Assembly (NCBI RefSeq): GCF_030160635.1
Contig: NZ_BSOS01000094.1
Span: 1 to 64,000 of the forward strand
Length of the DNA stretch: 64,000 bases
Direction of reading: 5' to 3'
Origin: Acidocella aquatica
GTDB taxonomy: Bacteria; Pseudomonadota; Alphaproteobacteria; Acetobacterales; Acetobacteraceae
In this document: positions 17,215-26,888 of the stretch, piece after piece
How the letters are laid out: every line of letters starts with the position of its first letter
Numbering within the stretch: the stretch's first letter is position 1
Notes under the pieces: generated by a model
What the model was told of the DNA's origin: nothing
Database searches by the model: none
Seen by the model: the letters and a program-made list of their open reading frames with translations, nothing else
Position numbers and translations under genes: made by a program

Positions 17215-20200
17215 TCACTTTGATTCTGATTGTCCGGAATGTTTCTTTATTAAAGCCACTTTCCCCAACACCGGAAAATGCACCACCATCGCGGTCACGG
17301 GCAGATTCCATGCTGCTTCCAGCACTTCCTTGTAGATTATCAGTTGCGGTAGATAGTGCAGCGCCCGGGCGGCGGGGTCGCGCCCCGGATAGCTCTTGTG
17401 GTCAATGAGGGCGAGAGCACCGGAATGCCGGATCAGGCAATCAGTACGGCCGTGCACTTCCTGGCCGCTCTCCAACCGGTATTGCACCGGCCATTCGGGG
17501 ATGACCTCGGCGTCGGCACCATAATGTTCGCGGATGAAGCGCCAGAAGCGATCAGCTGCCTCCAGGCAATCCTCTGGCGTCAGATCACCCTCCACCTCGG
17601 CCAGCATTTTTGCGGCAATGGTCCGGCGCTCGATTGTCTCCCGCGCAGGATCATCAGCGGCCAGGAAACGGTGCAGCGCATCGCCCACCTCGTCGCGCGC
17701 CGCGCCGCCGGCATGGCGCAGGCGGGGGCCAAGATCGATGACCTCGATCACTGCGCTCACATCCCCCTCGGCGGTGCTCGGTGTCAGGCGCAGCGGTGGA
17801 AAAATGGGGCGCGGTCCGGCAGGCCAGAGCAATGTCGTCACCTTCTTGAGGACGGGCAGCGGGGGCGCTTCCTCGGCCTCCGCAACATCGGCGGCAAACA
17901 CGGGCAGGCTGACTTCGTTGTAGGTCAGCTCTCCCTGGCCAGCCGGTAATTTCCGAAGCGCCGCCGCCAGACCGGGCGCGTAGCCTTCCAGCCAGCTTGG
18001 CATGCCGGGATCGAGTGCCAGCACCAGCACATCGCGCGCGCGGGTCATGCCGACATAGCCAAGCCGCACGTTCTCGCACCCGCTTTGTTTTGCCGCTGCC
18101 GCCAGTTCGGGCGAGGCCGCCTCGCGCATCTTCATGGGGATGTCCTTGCTGCGCCCGGCATAAGGCCAGGGCCAGTAGCGGACCCAGCGTCCGGCCAGCG
18201 GGGCGGCGGGGTCTAGTTCGCCACCCTCCGTATCAACGCTGACCTTGAACGCCGAAGCGGGATATTCCTTGTCCGTCTGCGCCATCACCACCAGCGGCCA
18301 TTCCAGCCCCTTGGCCTTGTGGTAGGTGAGCAAGGTGACGGCATCCCCGCCCTGGGAGGCGGGCTGCGAGGGCGCTTCCGGCAGTGCCCCCAACCAGGCG
18401 GCGAAGCCACCTACAGTCGCGGCGCGGTGCAGATTGTTGCAGGCATCCTCATAGGCTTTGGCCTCGCCGAACAATGCCTCGATATTCGCCAGGCGCTGCC
18501 GGGGCGCAGGCCAGCGCGCCAGCAGCGGCATGATTTCGGCTGCCGACAGCGCCACCTCCAGCGCCGCCGATGGCGGCAGGCCGGCCAAATCCGTTTGCAG
18601 GGCGTCAAGCGCAGCCACGCGGGCGTCGGTCAGCTTCTGCTTGGCCAGAAGCTTGTCCAGCCATTCCTCATCGCCGCCTGCCAGATGCGCGACTTGTGCT
18701 TCCGCCAGATTGTCGCGCGGGTCGGCCAAGCGGCGCAGACAGGCCAGAGCCAGGCTCACTTCCGGTGTCTCCAGCAACCCGCCTCGTGCTGCCGCTACCT
18801 CCACGCCGCGCTGCCCGAGCGCCGCCGCCAATATGGCGACCGATTTGTTATCCCGGCACAGCACCGCCACATCGCCAACGCGCAACAGGCGAGTCTCCCC
18901 AGTCTGCGGGTCCTGAATCATTGGCCGCTTGGGTGCTGCCAGCAAGCCGGCGATCTGCGCCGCCAACGCTTCTAGCCGTAATGGAATCGCGCCTTTGGGC
19001 AGGCGCCAGACATGCAGCGCAGGCCCAGTTCCCGGCGGATCGGTACGGTGCGGCGTCAGCGCCACAACCTCCGCCGTCATGCCTTGCTGCGCGAAAGTTG
19101 GGACAAAAATGCCGTTCACCAGATGCACCAGATCGGGCCGGGAGCGCCGCGAGGTGGAGAGTATGTTCGCCTTGTCCGGCTTGCCGCCCAGGCTGCGCAG
19201 TATCGCGTCCATCAGCGCCGGGTCGGTACCGCGGAAGCCATATATCGCCTGCTTCGGGTCTCCAACCCAGACCGCCCGCTTGGCTAGCGCACCCAAGCGC
19301 AAAAATAGGGCCAGTTGCAGCGGGCTGGTGTCCTGAAACTCATCCACGAACAGCGTATGCAGGCGCTGCCCCAGCTCGATGCTAATGTCCGCGTTGGTCT
19401 CCAGCAGATCGAGCAGCATCGTCTCCTGGTCGGTGAAGTCGATCAGCCCGGCTTTGCGCTTGTATTCGGCATACAGCGCGAGGGCGGACTCTGCCGTCTC
19501 GTAGCAGACGCTCAGCATGGTGGTGATGTCCACATGCAGCCGCGGGTGGCGGTCATGCGCCGCCGCAGCCTCGATGACCGCCGCGAAATCGGCTCCGCGC
19601 GCCACGGCCGGGCCGAGCGTGGCCAACGCGGCCCAGTCGGCCCAGGTGAGGAAGCGGCCTTCCTGCGGCGCGAAAAGCGGGCGCATGGTGCGGACGGTAT
19701 CGAGCGCGCCAAGCGTGTTCTTCTTCTCGGCGCCGAGATCCCATTTGGCGGCCACAGCGAGCAAGCGAGTCATGGCCTGCTCCAGCGCCGCATCCAACGC
19801 CGCTGCCCCGGCCGGATCGGGCGTTCCCAGCATTCCCAGCACACCGGCCAAAGCGCGGGTCTCGCTCAGGCGCAGCGCCGCTTCATCCAGCCGGTTGGCT
19901 CGCGCCGCGCTGACGATCTTGCGTACCGGCTCATGCCAGTCGCCGCCATTGGCCTCGCCGGAGAGACCCAGCCGGAATGCCACCGGGGCGATGCGATCCT
20001 CCGCTGTACCGGCGGCGTCGCCAAAGGCGATGGCGAAGGCTTCCGCCTCGCCGGTTTCGTCCAGCACCGTAAGGTCCGGGGAGATGCCGGCCTCGAAGGC
20101 GAATTCGGCGAGCAGCCGCCCGCACACGCTGTTCACCGTGCCAAGCAGCGCCTCCTGCATGGCCAGAGCGGTTTCGCCCTGGCGCGCCGCGATTAGCGCC

Positions 20201-20373
20201 GTCTGCACGCGCAGCTGTAGCTCCGACGCCGCCTTGCGGGTGAAAGTGGTGGCCAGCAGCCCGGCGGGCGGCACGTTGTTGTCCAGTACCTCGCGCTTGA
20301 TGTCTTGGGTGATTCGCCAGGTCTTGCCAGAGCCGGCCCCGGCGGTGACGATACTGAGAGCGGGTAGGCTCAT
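17215..20373 (-). CDS. AddA-like UvrD helicase with PD-(D/E)XK nuclease
   Basis: A 1052-aa superfamily 1A helicase. Motif I TAGAGSGKTW is at residues about 8-17, Walker B FVDEFQDT at about 343, then motifs around WVGDPKQAIYGFRGTD, TYHKAKGLEWPLVV and GYVGMTRARDVLVL. The C-terminus carries a PD-(D/E)XK nuclease (HGRTDCLIRHSG, ALIDHKSYPG, about 985-1005). This is the architecture of AddA of the AddAB double-strand break processing enzyme. ATG 20373 follows GGGAG by seven bases and overlaps the stop of the AddB-like gene (ATGA), so the two are translationally coupled and probably form one complex. Presence in an operon with AAA, WYL and DUF262 genes suggests DNA degradation in defence rather than housekeeping repair (inference). 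Confidence 0.9.
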   Translation of the reverse strand: MSLPALSIVTAGAGSGKTWRITQDIKREVLDNNVPPAGLLATTFTRKAASELQLRVQTALIAARQGETALAMQEALLGTVNSVCGRLLAEFAFEAGISPDLTVLDETGEAEAFAIAFGDAAGTAEDRIAPVAFRLGLSGEANGGDWHEPVRKIVSAARANRLDEAALRLSETRALAGVLGMLGTPDPAGAAALDAALEQAMTRLLAVAAKWDLGAEKKNTLGALDTVRTMRPLFAPQEGRFLTWADWAALATLGPAVARGADFAAVIEAAAAHDRHPRLHVDITTMLSVCYETAESALALYAEYKRKAGLIDFTDQETMLLDLLETNADISIELGQRLHTLFVDEFQDTSPLQLALFLRLGALAKRAVWVGDPKQAIYGFRGTDPALMDAILRSLGGKPDKANILSTSRRSRPDLVHLVNGIFVPTFAQQGMTAEVVALTPHRTDPPGTGPALHVWRLPKGAIPLRLEALAAQIAGLLAAPKRPMIQDPQTGETRLLRVGDVAVLCRDNKSVAILAAALGQRGVEVAAARGGLLETPEVSLALACLRRLADPRDNLAEAQVAHLAGGDEEWLDKLLAKQKLTDARVAALDALQTDLAGLPPSAALEVALSAAEIMPLLARWPAPRQRLANIEALFGEAKAYEDACNNLHRAATVGGFAAWLGALPEAPSQPASQGGDAVTLLTYHKAKGLEWPLVVMAQTDKEYPASAFKVSVDTEGGELDPAAPLAGRWVRYWPWPYAGRSKDIPMKMREAASPELAAAAKQSGCENVRLGYVGMTRARDVLVLALDPGMPSWLEGYAPGLAAALRKLPAGQGELTYNEVSLPVFAADVAEAEEAPPLPVLKKVTTLLWPAGPRPIFPPLRLTPSTAEGDVSAVIEVIDLGPRLRHAGGAARDEVGDALHRFLAADDPARETIERRTIAAKMLAEVEGDLTPEDCLEAADRFWRFIREHYGADAEVIPEWPVQYRLESGQEVHGRTDCLIRHSGALALIDHKSYPGRDPAARALHYLPQLIIYKEVLEAAWNLPVTAMVVHFPVLGKVALIKKHSGQSESK

Positions 20374-22940
20374 GCGCTGACTCCCACGCCACAAAGGGTT
20401 TGATAGTCGCAGAAGGTGCAGGGAGGCGGGATGTCCAGCTGTGGACCGTCATCCTCGTCATCATCGCCTGCCACACCGGCGGCGATGATGCGGCCGTCTC
20501 GCAATTCGGACAGTGCCTCGCGGTAATCAGCCAATGCGGCCTTCCAGCTTGCCGCGAGATCGGCGCCGGGCACCGTTGCGTCCGGGAATGGATAGGAATC
20601 CGCTGCCAGCAGCCGGAGCTTGCGCAGCAGATAATACGCCGCCGTGGCTGACTCGCCGCGCCCCGCCACCAGCCAGGCATAGGCTGCCAGCTGCACGGCC
20701 GTGTTCTGCTCCAGCTTCTTGCGATACCAGCCGGAGGCCGACCATTTGGCGTCCAGCACCACATGCAACCCATCCGCCGGGCGGTGCAGTAGCACATCGA
20801 TGCGGCCCTGGAGTCGCCCCAACTTGCCTGGCAGCGGTTTCTCGAAGGCTCGCTCCGTGGCGGCCACCTGTAACCCCGCCTGCTGAATCTGGCTGGTGAG
20901 GTCAGCCATGGCCTGGCCGATGCGCCCTTTGGCGCGGGATTGGGTGGCCTGCATCCCGGGCCGTAGCAATGGCGCGGCTTCCTCGGGCAACAGCCGCTCG
21001 AACAATGCCTGCGCCTTGGCGGCGGCATCCGTGGGGCTGGTATAGCCGTTGGTGAGAACCTGGCTCATCACCTCATGCAGGAAAGTGCCGGTGAGCTGCT
21101 TGGCTTCGGGCAGCGTGGCCGGGCCGCGCGCGTAAAGCTTGGCGGCGTATTGCAGCACCCATTTCAGCTTGCAGCCGAGTAGTGTCTCCATGCCCGAAGC
21201 CGATTCCAGGTCCCGTGGGCCGACAAGGCCGGCCGGCACCAGCCAATCCCGGCGCGGGGCAGGCGGTGCTGCTGCTGGCACAATGCGGGAGGGCAGCTTC
21301 AGCCCCGCGAATACCCCGCCGGATTGCAGAGACTCCGCCTCCACCCAGGCCCGCCCGAGGCTCTCGCCAAAGCAGCCCTGCAATTCCGCCAGCAGCGGAT
21401 GCGCGCCGCCTTCCTCCATTGCGCCGCGCGGCGCGGTGATGACCAGGCGGCCAGATGTGAGGGTGACGGCGCGGCGTAGCCCTACACGGGCCCGGGCGGG
21501 CGCCAGTGCCTCATCCGACGCCAGGCCGTGCGTCGTCATCCAGCCTTGCTCCGCCATGCGCCAGGGCGAAGCCGCCTGCCCCTCGCCGCCGCCGAGCCAC
21601 CAGATGGTGGTGTCCGTGGTATCCAGCCGCGCGCCGGGCCGGGCGAAGAAGCGCCAGGGCGCGGCCTCGGCGGAAAGCAGCGTTACCGCGCCGGATGAGG
21701 CTGTTTCCAGCATGCGGCCGAGCAGCATGGCGTCCAGCACCGCCACGCCGCTGAGGGTGACTGCCTGCGCCAGAGAAGCGGCTGCTGCGCCTGCCTCGGG
21801 CATGTTGCGTTTGATCGCCCAGCCCTGCACCAGCCCACACAAAGTGGTGACGGCGGCGGCGGGAATCCCCTCCTCAGCCGTGAAGCGTTTTGGTGGAATC
21901 CAGGCGTCGATGGCCGCCAGCCTTGCCCGCGCCGCCGCATGGCGGGTGGCGCGGTCCAGCCCCCGCGCACGGTCGGCGCGCAGTTTTGCCCGCAGGGTCC
22001 GATGCCGCCCGGCACGGTAGTTTACGCCGCCATAGCCTGGGCTTTGTACGATGGCATCCGTGAGAAACCGGCAGGCGCCGCCGAGCGGATGCTGCGGCAG
22101 GGCTAAAAATTCCAGGGCGGCGCCAGCGTCGAACGGGTCCGACAACAGCGCCAGCCCGAGGTAGAGCAGTTGTGCGCCGAGATCCGCTCCTTCCAGCGCG
22201 GACGGGCGCGGCTGGTGCCGTGCGCGCAGTAGTGTCGGCAGCAGGCTGTCCTCGCCACCCAGCAGGGCCGCGCCGGGCGGCAGGCAGGGGAGCCACGCGG
22301 AAAGCAGGTTGGCCGTGGAGGCGGTGTCGCCCGTAAGCAGCGCCACGCTGCCATCGCCCGCCCAGGTGGCCGCCGGGGCGCCTGCAAGAAAGCGCCGCAA
22401 TGCCGCAAGGTCGCCCTTGGCGGGCGTTTCCGGCGGGGCGTAGGCGGTTACGTTAAGCTGGGTAAGCAGCTTTTGCCAGAGAGGCGGCCAGAGAGTTGCG
22501 GGCTCGACTAGGTTAAAGCGCGGCAGAAAGGGCGGCTTGCGCTGGGGCAATACCGCAATGACCTCACGCAGCACATCCGCCACGCCGCACGGCAAGGCCG
22601 GCAGGCTGGCGAGGTCCGCAATACGTGGCGGGGTGGTTGCATCCGCCGTGCCGTCCCATCCGGCGAGCAGCAGGGCGTCGCGCAAGGCCAGTACACGGCG
22701 GTCGGTGGCCCAGGAATCCACGGTGAAGGATTTTGACCAGAACCGGCCTTCCTGTGTGGCGATGGCGGCATGACAGGCGGCGATGCGGTTGGCCTCGGGC
22801 GTGGCGCGCGTATCCAGCCCGAGCCATTGGCCGAGCAAATCGAGGCAGCCGAGCGGTCCCACGATGGCGGTGAAAGGCGGCAGGCCAACCGGCGCGGGGG
22901 CGCCATCCAAAGACCAGCCGAGGATGAGGGTGGGGGTCAT
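20370..22940 (-). CDS. AddB-like PD-(D/E)XK nuclease with Fe-S cysteines
   Basis: An 856-aa partner of the AddA-like protein. The C-terminal nuclease shows GRIDVLLHRPADG and VVLDAKWSASGW (about residues 715-740) followed by QLAAYAWLV. Four cysteines fit the Fe-S nuclease fold of AddB and Cas4: one before the nuclease (LLGCKLKWVLQY, about 587) and three at the end (CTFCDYQTLC). The N-terminal part is poorly conserved and lacks an obvious Walker A, as expected for an inactivated helicase domain. It starts 91 bp after the WYL gene. Confidence 0.85.
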   Translation of the reverse strand: MTPTLILGWSLDGAPAPVGLPPFTAIVGPLGCLDLLGQWLGLDTRATPEANRIAACHAAIATQEGRFWSKSFTVDSWATDRRVLALRDALLLAGWDGTADATTPPRIADLASLPALPCGVADVLREVIAVLPQRKPPFLPRFNLVEPATLWPPLWQKLLTQLNVTAYAPPETPAKGDLAALRRFLAGAPAATWAGDGSVALLTGDTASTANLLSAWLPCLPPGAALLGGEDSLLPTLLRARHQPRPSALEGADLGAQLLYLGLALLSDPFDAGAALEFLALPQHPLGGACRFLTDAIVQSPGYGGVNYRAGRHRTLRAKLRADRARGLDRATRHAAARARLAAIDAWIPPKRFTAEEGIPAAAVTTLCGLVQGWAIKRNMPEAGAAAASLAQAVTLSGVAVLDAMLLGRMLETASSGAVTLLSAEAAPWRFFARPGARLDTTDTTIWWLGGGEGQAASPWRMAEQGWMTTHGLASDEALAPARARVGLRRAVTLTSGRLVITAPRGAMEEGGAHPLLAELQGCFGESLGRAWVEAESLQSGGVFAGLKLPSRIVPAAAPPAPRRDWLVPAGLVGPRDLESASGMETLLGCKLKWVLQYAAKLYARGPATLPEAKQLTGTFLHEVMSQVLTNGYTSPTDAAAKAQALFERLLPEEAAPLLRPGMQATQSRAKGRIGQAMADLTSQIQQAGLQVAATERAFEKPLPGKLGRLQGRIDVLLHRPADGLHVVLDAKWSASGWYRKKLEQNTAVQLAAYAWLVAGRGESATAAYYLLRKLRLLAADSYPFPDATVPGADLAASWKAALADYREALSELRDGRIIAAGVAGDDDEDDGPQLDIPPPCTFCDYQTLCGVGVSA

Positions 22941-23031
22941 CTGAAGGGTTGCTCCCGGGGCAGGCGTTTGCTGTTGCGGTAATGCCGATTGGCGCGGAAG
23001 GGCGCGTGCGGCACGCCTCTTTCTGTGACTG

Positions 23032-24060
23032 TCATTCAGCCATTTCCGCTTCCATGCCGCGCCATTCTCTCATCAATTCGACCAATCCATCCGGCTCGCA
23101 AATCTTTACCTCCCGCCCCCAAGTGAACAGATGCCACGAAAGTTCCAGCATCCCACCGCACCTGAATTGCACGATCAGCGTACCATCCTCCTGCGGTTCC
23201 ATCGTCTGGTTTGGATGAAATACCCACTCTGCCGCATCATTCGCCGCGCCCGAGGAGAACCGCAGCACCACATCCTGCGGCGCCTCCTGGAATACCCCGA
23301 ACGACCGCGCCGCGTAGGACGCCAGATCGAATTCCTGCGCGGGAAAATTTTCCTCCAGCGCCGAGACGTCGCTGATGCGGTCCAGCCGCCAGAGGCGCAT
23401 TTCCTCGCCGGTCTCGGTATGCGCCACCAGATAGGCCCTCCGCCCATAAAGCACGCCGTAGGGACAGATCACGCGCCGCCCAGGTGCTCGCGGTTCCGCC
23501 GGCCGGTAGGTGAGTTCAAGCTTGCGGAAGCCCAGAATGGCGGCGCGGATTTCCGTCATCATGGCGCGGTCGAGTTTCAGCCGCGGGCCGGGATGCGCGG
23601 CTGAGCCCTCGGCCCGCATCAGCGCCTCGATATCCGGCTCCGCCTGGCGCAACCTCGCCGGGGGCAGCAGCGCGCGCAGGCTCGCGGCGGCGTCGCGCAG
23701 ATCCGCGGCACGGGCGCTGTCGCCCTGGGTCGACAGATCGCGCGCCAGCCCTTCCAACGTAGCCAGCGCGCTCGGGGTGGGCGGCACCGGTGGCAGTACC
23801 CCTTGCGGCAGACGCCAGCGGCGCACGCGGCTGTCGTCGTCGCTATAGGTCAGGCCGGGGAACAGAATCGTCAGCTGGTCGCGCAGCCGCTCTACCGTGC
23901 GCCGCCCCACCTCCAGCTGCGTGGCCATCTCGTCCAACGTCAGCCCCATGCGGGAGCCGGAGAGCAGCAGGACCAGGCGGAGCAGATTCGTACTGGGTTC
24001 ATAGCGCATTACCGCAGGGTTGCGCGAAACCGGCCGTTTCGCAACCGGCAGTTCAACCAT
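23032..24060 (-). CDS. WYL-domain transcriptional regulator
   Basis: An N-terminal winged helix (SRMGLTLDEMATQLEVGRRTVERLRDQL) is followed by a WYL domain (GVLYGRRAYLVAHTETGEEMRLWRLDRISDVSAL) and a C-terminal WCX-like region (DVVLRFSSGAANDAAEWVF). WYL regulators sense nucleic acids or nucleotides and commonly control phage-defence operons. The ATG at 24060 overlaps the stop of the AAA gene by 8 bp and gives about 342 aa. A later ATG at 24009 (MRYEPSTNLLRL) is the more usual N-terminus for the family, and the frame is open back to 24081. Sites it might bind are the repeats near 26579 and 27075 (inference). Confidence 0.9.
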   Translation of the reverse strand: MVELPVAKRPVSRNPAVMRYEPSTNLLRLVLLLSGSRMGLTLDEMATQLEVGRRTVERLRDQLTILFPGLTYSDDDSRVRRWRLPQGVLPPVPPTPSALATLEGLARDLSTQGDSARAADLRDAAASLRALLPPARLRQAEPDIEALMRAEGSAAHPGPRLKLDRAMMTEIRAAILGFRKLELTYRPAEPRAPGRRVICPYGVLYGRRAYLVAHTETGEEMRLWRLDRISDVSALEENFPAQEFDLASYAARSFGVFQEAPQDVVLRFSSGAANDAAEWVFHPNQTMEPQEDGTLIVQFRCGGMLELSWHLFTWGREVKICEPDGLVELMREWRGMEAEMAE

Positions 24061-26182
24061 GACGAGCAAACCCGATGCCACGCGGCTTGCCCTCGCGCGC
24101 CTCCATCTCGGTTTCCAGCAATGCCACCAGACGATGCTCAGAGGGCGTCTCCCCCAGCACCGCCAGCCGCCGCGAGAGCCGGGTGAAATCCGCCGGGGTC
24201 AGCCGGTCCAGCCGCGCCAGACGTTCCGGCGGCTCCATGCCGAACACGTTGCGGAACAGCCGCAGGCTCTGCGCCGGGGCGAGATGGTCGAAATTCACCC
24301 GGATGAGGAAGCGGCGCAGGCTGGCGGCGTCCAGCCCCTCGGGCAGATTGGTGGTGCAGGCAAAAGGTTGCGGATGGCTCTCCATCCAGGTGAGCATCTC
24401 GTTCACCTGGCTCACCTCCCAGTTGCGCACCGCGCGGCCGCGCCCGGCGAGCAGGGAATCCACTTCGTCAAAGATGAGAAATTTTTGTGACTCCCGCGCC
24501 TCGGCAAAGGCGGCGGCGATGTTGCGCTCCGTCTCACCAACAAAACTGCCGAAAATGTCGGAGCCGCGCTTGTGCAGCACGCCCAGCCCCATGGCCTCAG
24601 CCAGATGCCGGGCGAAGGCGCTCTTGCCGGTGCCGGGCGGGCCGCTCAGCAGCAGCGAGACAGCACGCGGCGCACCGGGGCGGGCGAGGCGCGCCACCAG
24701 AGCCGGCAGGTCCATATCCGCGCGGCTCAGGGCGGGGTCGTACAGCTCCTCGCCGGGCGCGGCCTCCGGTGTGGGCATCTGCCCGTGGCCGATCGCTTTG
24801 GCCATGCCGCGCGCCACCAGTCGGGCCGTCTCCGCACGGCCATCCGTCAGCCGGGCTGCCCGCAGGGCGGTGCGCGCCACCGAGGGCGCCGAGGGGATCA
24901 GCCGCGCCAGTTCGCCGGCCGTGGCGGCATCCAGCACCACGCCCTCATTGGCGGCCAGCTCCTGCCACAGCTCGGCCCGGCGCGGCGTCTCAGGCAGTTT
25001 CACCTCGATGCAGAGGCTCATCCGCCGCAGCACGGCTGGCGTAAACGCATGGATGTCGTTCGCGGCCCAGATCATCGGCACTTTCGCCGTCTCCAGCAGC
25101 CGGTGGATAAAAATCTTCGGGTCCGGCTCGCGGTCGCGATAGCTCCCACGGAACAGATCCTCCGCCTCGTCGAACAGATACAGCGCCTGTTCACCGCCAT
25201 TCACGCGCTGCGCCAACAGCAGATCCGAGAGCCGCTCTCCCCGTGAAGGTTCGCCCCCGTTGCCGTCTGCTTCGCCCACAACATGCAGTTTGAATCCAAG
25301 CGCCTCCGCCAGCGCCGCGGAGAACTCCGTTTTGCCGGTGCCGGGCGGGCCGTAGAGCAGGATGTGCACGCCGCGCTCCCCGTCCGCCAAGGCGCGGCCG
25401 AGCATGTCGCGCGCCAACTCGCTTTCCCGCCCCAGATGCCGGAACGCCTCCCAGGGCAGTTTGGTGGCAACCGGGGCACCAAGAAGCTGGCTGCGCATAT
25501 CTTCACCGGTCTCGCCGCAGTTGAAGATCAGGTTGCGCACGCGCCCGGACATATGGATGTCGCCATCCTCGTCGATCCGGATGGCACCGGAGGCACACAT
25601 CAGCGCGTCGGGCCGAAAGCGCCGCGCCACCTCTTGCTGCGGCATATTGGTCAGAATTGCGAAATTGTCAGTGAAACGGCGGAGAGAGTTGGGCCGTTTG
25701 CGGGCCTGGGAAATCAGGTCGAACAGCCGTTCCATGGTGTTGTCGTGCCCATAGCGGAAGATGATGCCAAACAGCGCCGCATCCAGCTCATCAAACCCCA
25801 GCGCCGCACTCACCGCCGCGAGACCGGATGCAACAACGCCCTCGGGTGTGGGCTGCTCCAGCTGCAGCATCACCGCGTCGCGTAACCCCTTCCAGCGGCG
25901 GCGGCCGACCGTACCGGTAGGGGCGTTGCGCCGGTGCGACATCTCCGGCTGCGAGAACAGCTCATCGTTCAGGTTGAAGCGAGCCCGGTTATGCGCCAGC
26001 CAGCGCGTGAAGCTTGCAGCCTCCTCCTGCGCCGAATCCACGCAGCTCATGAAATTGGCAGCGTAACGGAGCAGCGCGGTGGTCTCGCAGGCACAATGCG
26101 CGAAGCCGGCAAACTCGGGCTCCTCCAGCTCGTCAAAATCATCGCGGATGCTGTCGAGCATTTTGGCCAGGCTTTTCGTCAT
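24053..26182 (-). CDS. Tandem AAA+ ATPase
   Basis: A 709-aa protein with two AAA+ modules. Module 1: Walker A GPPGTGKTEFSAAL (about residue 277) and Walker B LYLFDEAEDLF (about 336). Module 2: Walker A GPPGTGKSAFARHL (about 517), Walker B FLIFDEVDSLLAG (about 571) and a sensor/arginine-finger region with RRFLIRVNFD. An N-terminal ~250-residue region of unknown fold precedes them and may bind substrate. Double-AAA proteins usually form hexameric unfoldases or remodelling machines. Its start overlaps the stop of the 89-aa gene and its end overlaps the WYL start, so it is fully embedded in the operon. The specific family is not one I can name. Confidence 0.85.
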   Translation of the reverse strand: MTKSLAKMLDSIRDDFDELEEPEFAGFAHCACETTALLRYAANFMSCVDSAQEEAASFTRWLAHNRARFNLNDELFSQPEMSHRRNAPTGTVGRRRWKGLRDAVMLQLEQPTPEGVVASGLAAVSAALGFDELDAALFGIIFRYGHDNTMERLFDLISQARKRPNSLRRFTDNFAILTNMPQQEVARRFRPDALMCASGAIRIDEDGDIHMSGRVRNLIFNCGETGEDMRSQLLGAPVATKLPWEAFRHLGRESELARDMLGRALADGERGVHILLYGPPGTGKTEFSAALAEALGFKLHVVGEADGNGGEPSRGERLSDLLLAQRVNGGEQALYLFDEAEDLFRGSYRDREPDPKIFIHRLLETAKVPMIWAANDIHAFTPAVLRRMSLCIEVKLPETPRRAELWQELAANEGVVLDAATAGELARLIPSAPSVARTALRAARLTDGRAETARLVARGMAKAIGHGQMPTPEAAPGEELYDPALSRADMDLPALVARLARPGAPRAVSLLLSGPPGTGKSAFARHLAEAMGLGVLHKRGSDIFGSFVGETERNIAAAFAEARESQKFLIFDEVDSLLAGRGRAVRNWEVSQVNEMLTWMESHPQPFACTTNLPEGLDAASLRRFLIRVNFDHLAPAQSLRLFRNVFGMEPPERLARLDRLTPADFTRLSRRLAVLGETPSEHRLVALLETEMEAREGKPRGIGFARHG

Positions 26183-26448
26183 AGGCAGCTCCTGTTGGGG
26201 CGAGGCATTGAGGTGGGCACAGCCGGGTTATGATCGAGGACGAAAATCACGACGCCATCCTCGCGCTCACGGGAGGTGATGGTAACGTGCTCGCCTTTGA
26301 TGAGGGCGGTGACGGGGGTCACGCCGCCGGCCGCATGGGTAACAGCAGCGCGGAACACTGCTTGGGTCGCCTGGAAGTCCAGGCGTGGAAGCCGGCGCTG
26401 CGCCTCTGGTGTGAGGTGCAGCAGGAACGAGGCATAGGCTCTGAACAT
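26179..26448 (-). CDS. 89-aa hypothetical, first gene of the defence-like operon
   Basis: The ATG at 26448 follows AGGAG by six bases, and the stop overlaps the AAA start by 4 bp (ATGA), which argues strongly for a real gene. The protein (MFRAYASFLLHLTPEAQRRL) has a helical N-terminus and a beta-rich centre (VTALIKGEHVTITSREREDGV). It has no membrane segment or cysteine and is not recognised. It could be an adaptor or substrate-recognition subunit for the ATPase it is coupled to (inference). Confidence 0.65.
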   Translation of the reverse strand: MFRAYASFLLHLTPEAQRRLPRLDFQATQAVFRAAVTHAAGGVTPVTALIKGEHVTITSREREDGVVIFVLDHNPAVPTSMPRPNRSCL

Positions 26449-26547
26449 CGCAAACTCCTGATATGTCCCGGCCCGGCAGACAGAGTTGTCCTGTCGAGGC
26501 TAAGGCCAGAAACCAGAGGGACGCGATGGAATTGAGGAAGAGTGGGT

Positions 26548-26595
26548 TATGTCATGGGCATATAGATGACATACCTGTACGTCAGATGCGGACGT
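26548..26595. promoter_or_regulatory. Palindrome and repeat upstream of the AAA/WYL/AddAB operon
   Basis: TATGTCAT (26548-26555) and ATGACATA (26566-26573) form an 8-bp inverted repeat with a 10-bp spacer. It is followed at 26579-26595 by ACGTCAGATGCGGACGT, itself near-palindromic at its ends and repeated with one change at 27075-27091. Both lie 100-150 bp upstream of the first gene of the operon. They are candidates for WYL-regulator binding. Confidence 0.45.
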
Positions 26596-26888
26596 GGTGC
26601 GGACGAAAAAGTCTGAGGTTTGGGCTTTGCCTCATGGCTTGTTCAATTAATTTCCTGCCGAGCACATCGAGTAAGATATTTTGAAGTGAAATCTAAAAAT
26701 GAGGGATTGCCACCCTGCCGCCCCCACATTTCGGGCACTTAGGAAGTTCCCCGGTTTTCAGGAAAATCTTCTTCCAGAAGGGAAGAGAAAACAGGTGGTG
26801 ACAGTCAAGGCAGACGTACCATGGCCCCCTTGGCCTCTGAACAACCATGGTCATCTTTTCTCCCATTCTCTAGATCGCTCTGCCGGCC

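Noticed and set aside
17356-19385. Long plus-strand frames inside the AddA-like gene
   Set aside because: They are antisense shadows of high-GC codons. They have no motifs, while the minus strand encodes a complete helicase-nuclease.
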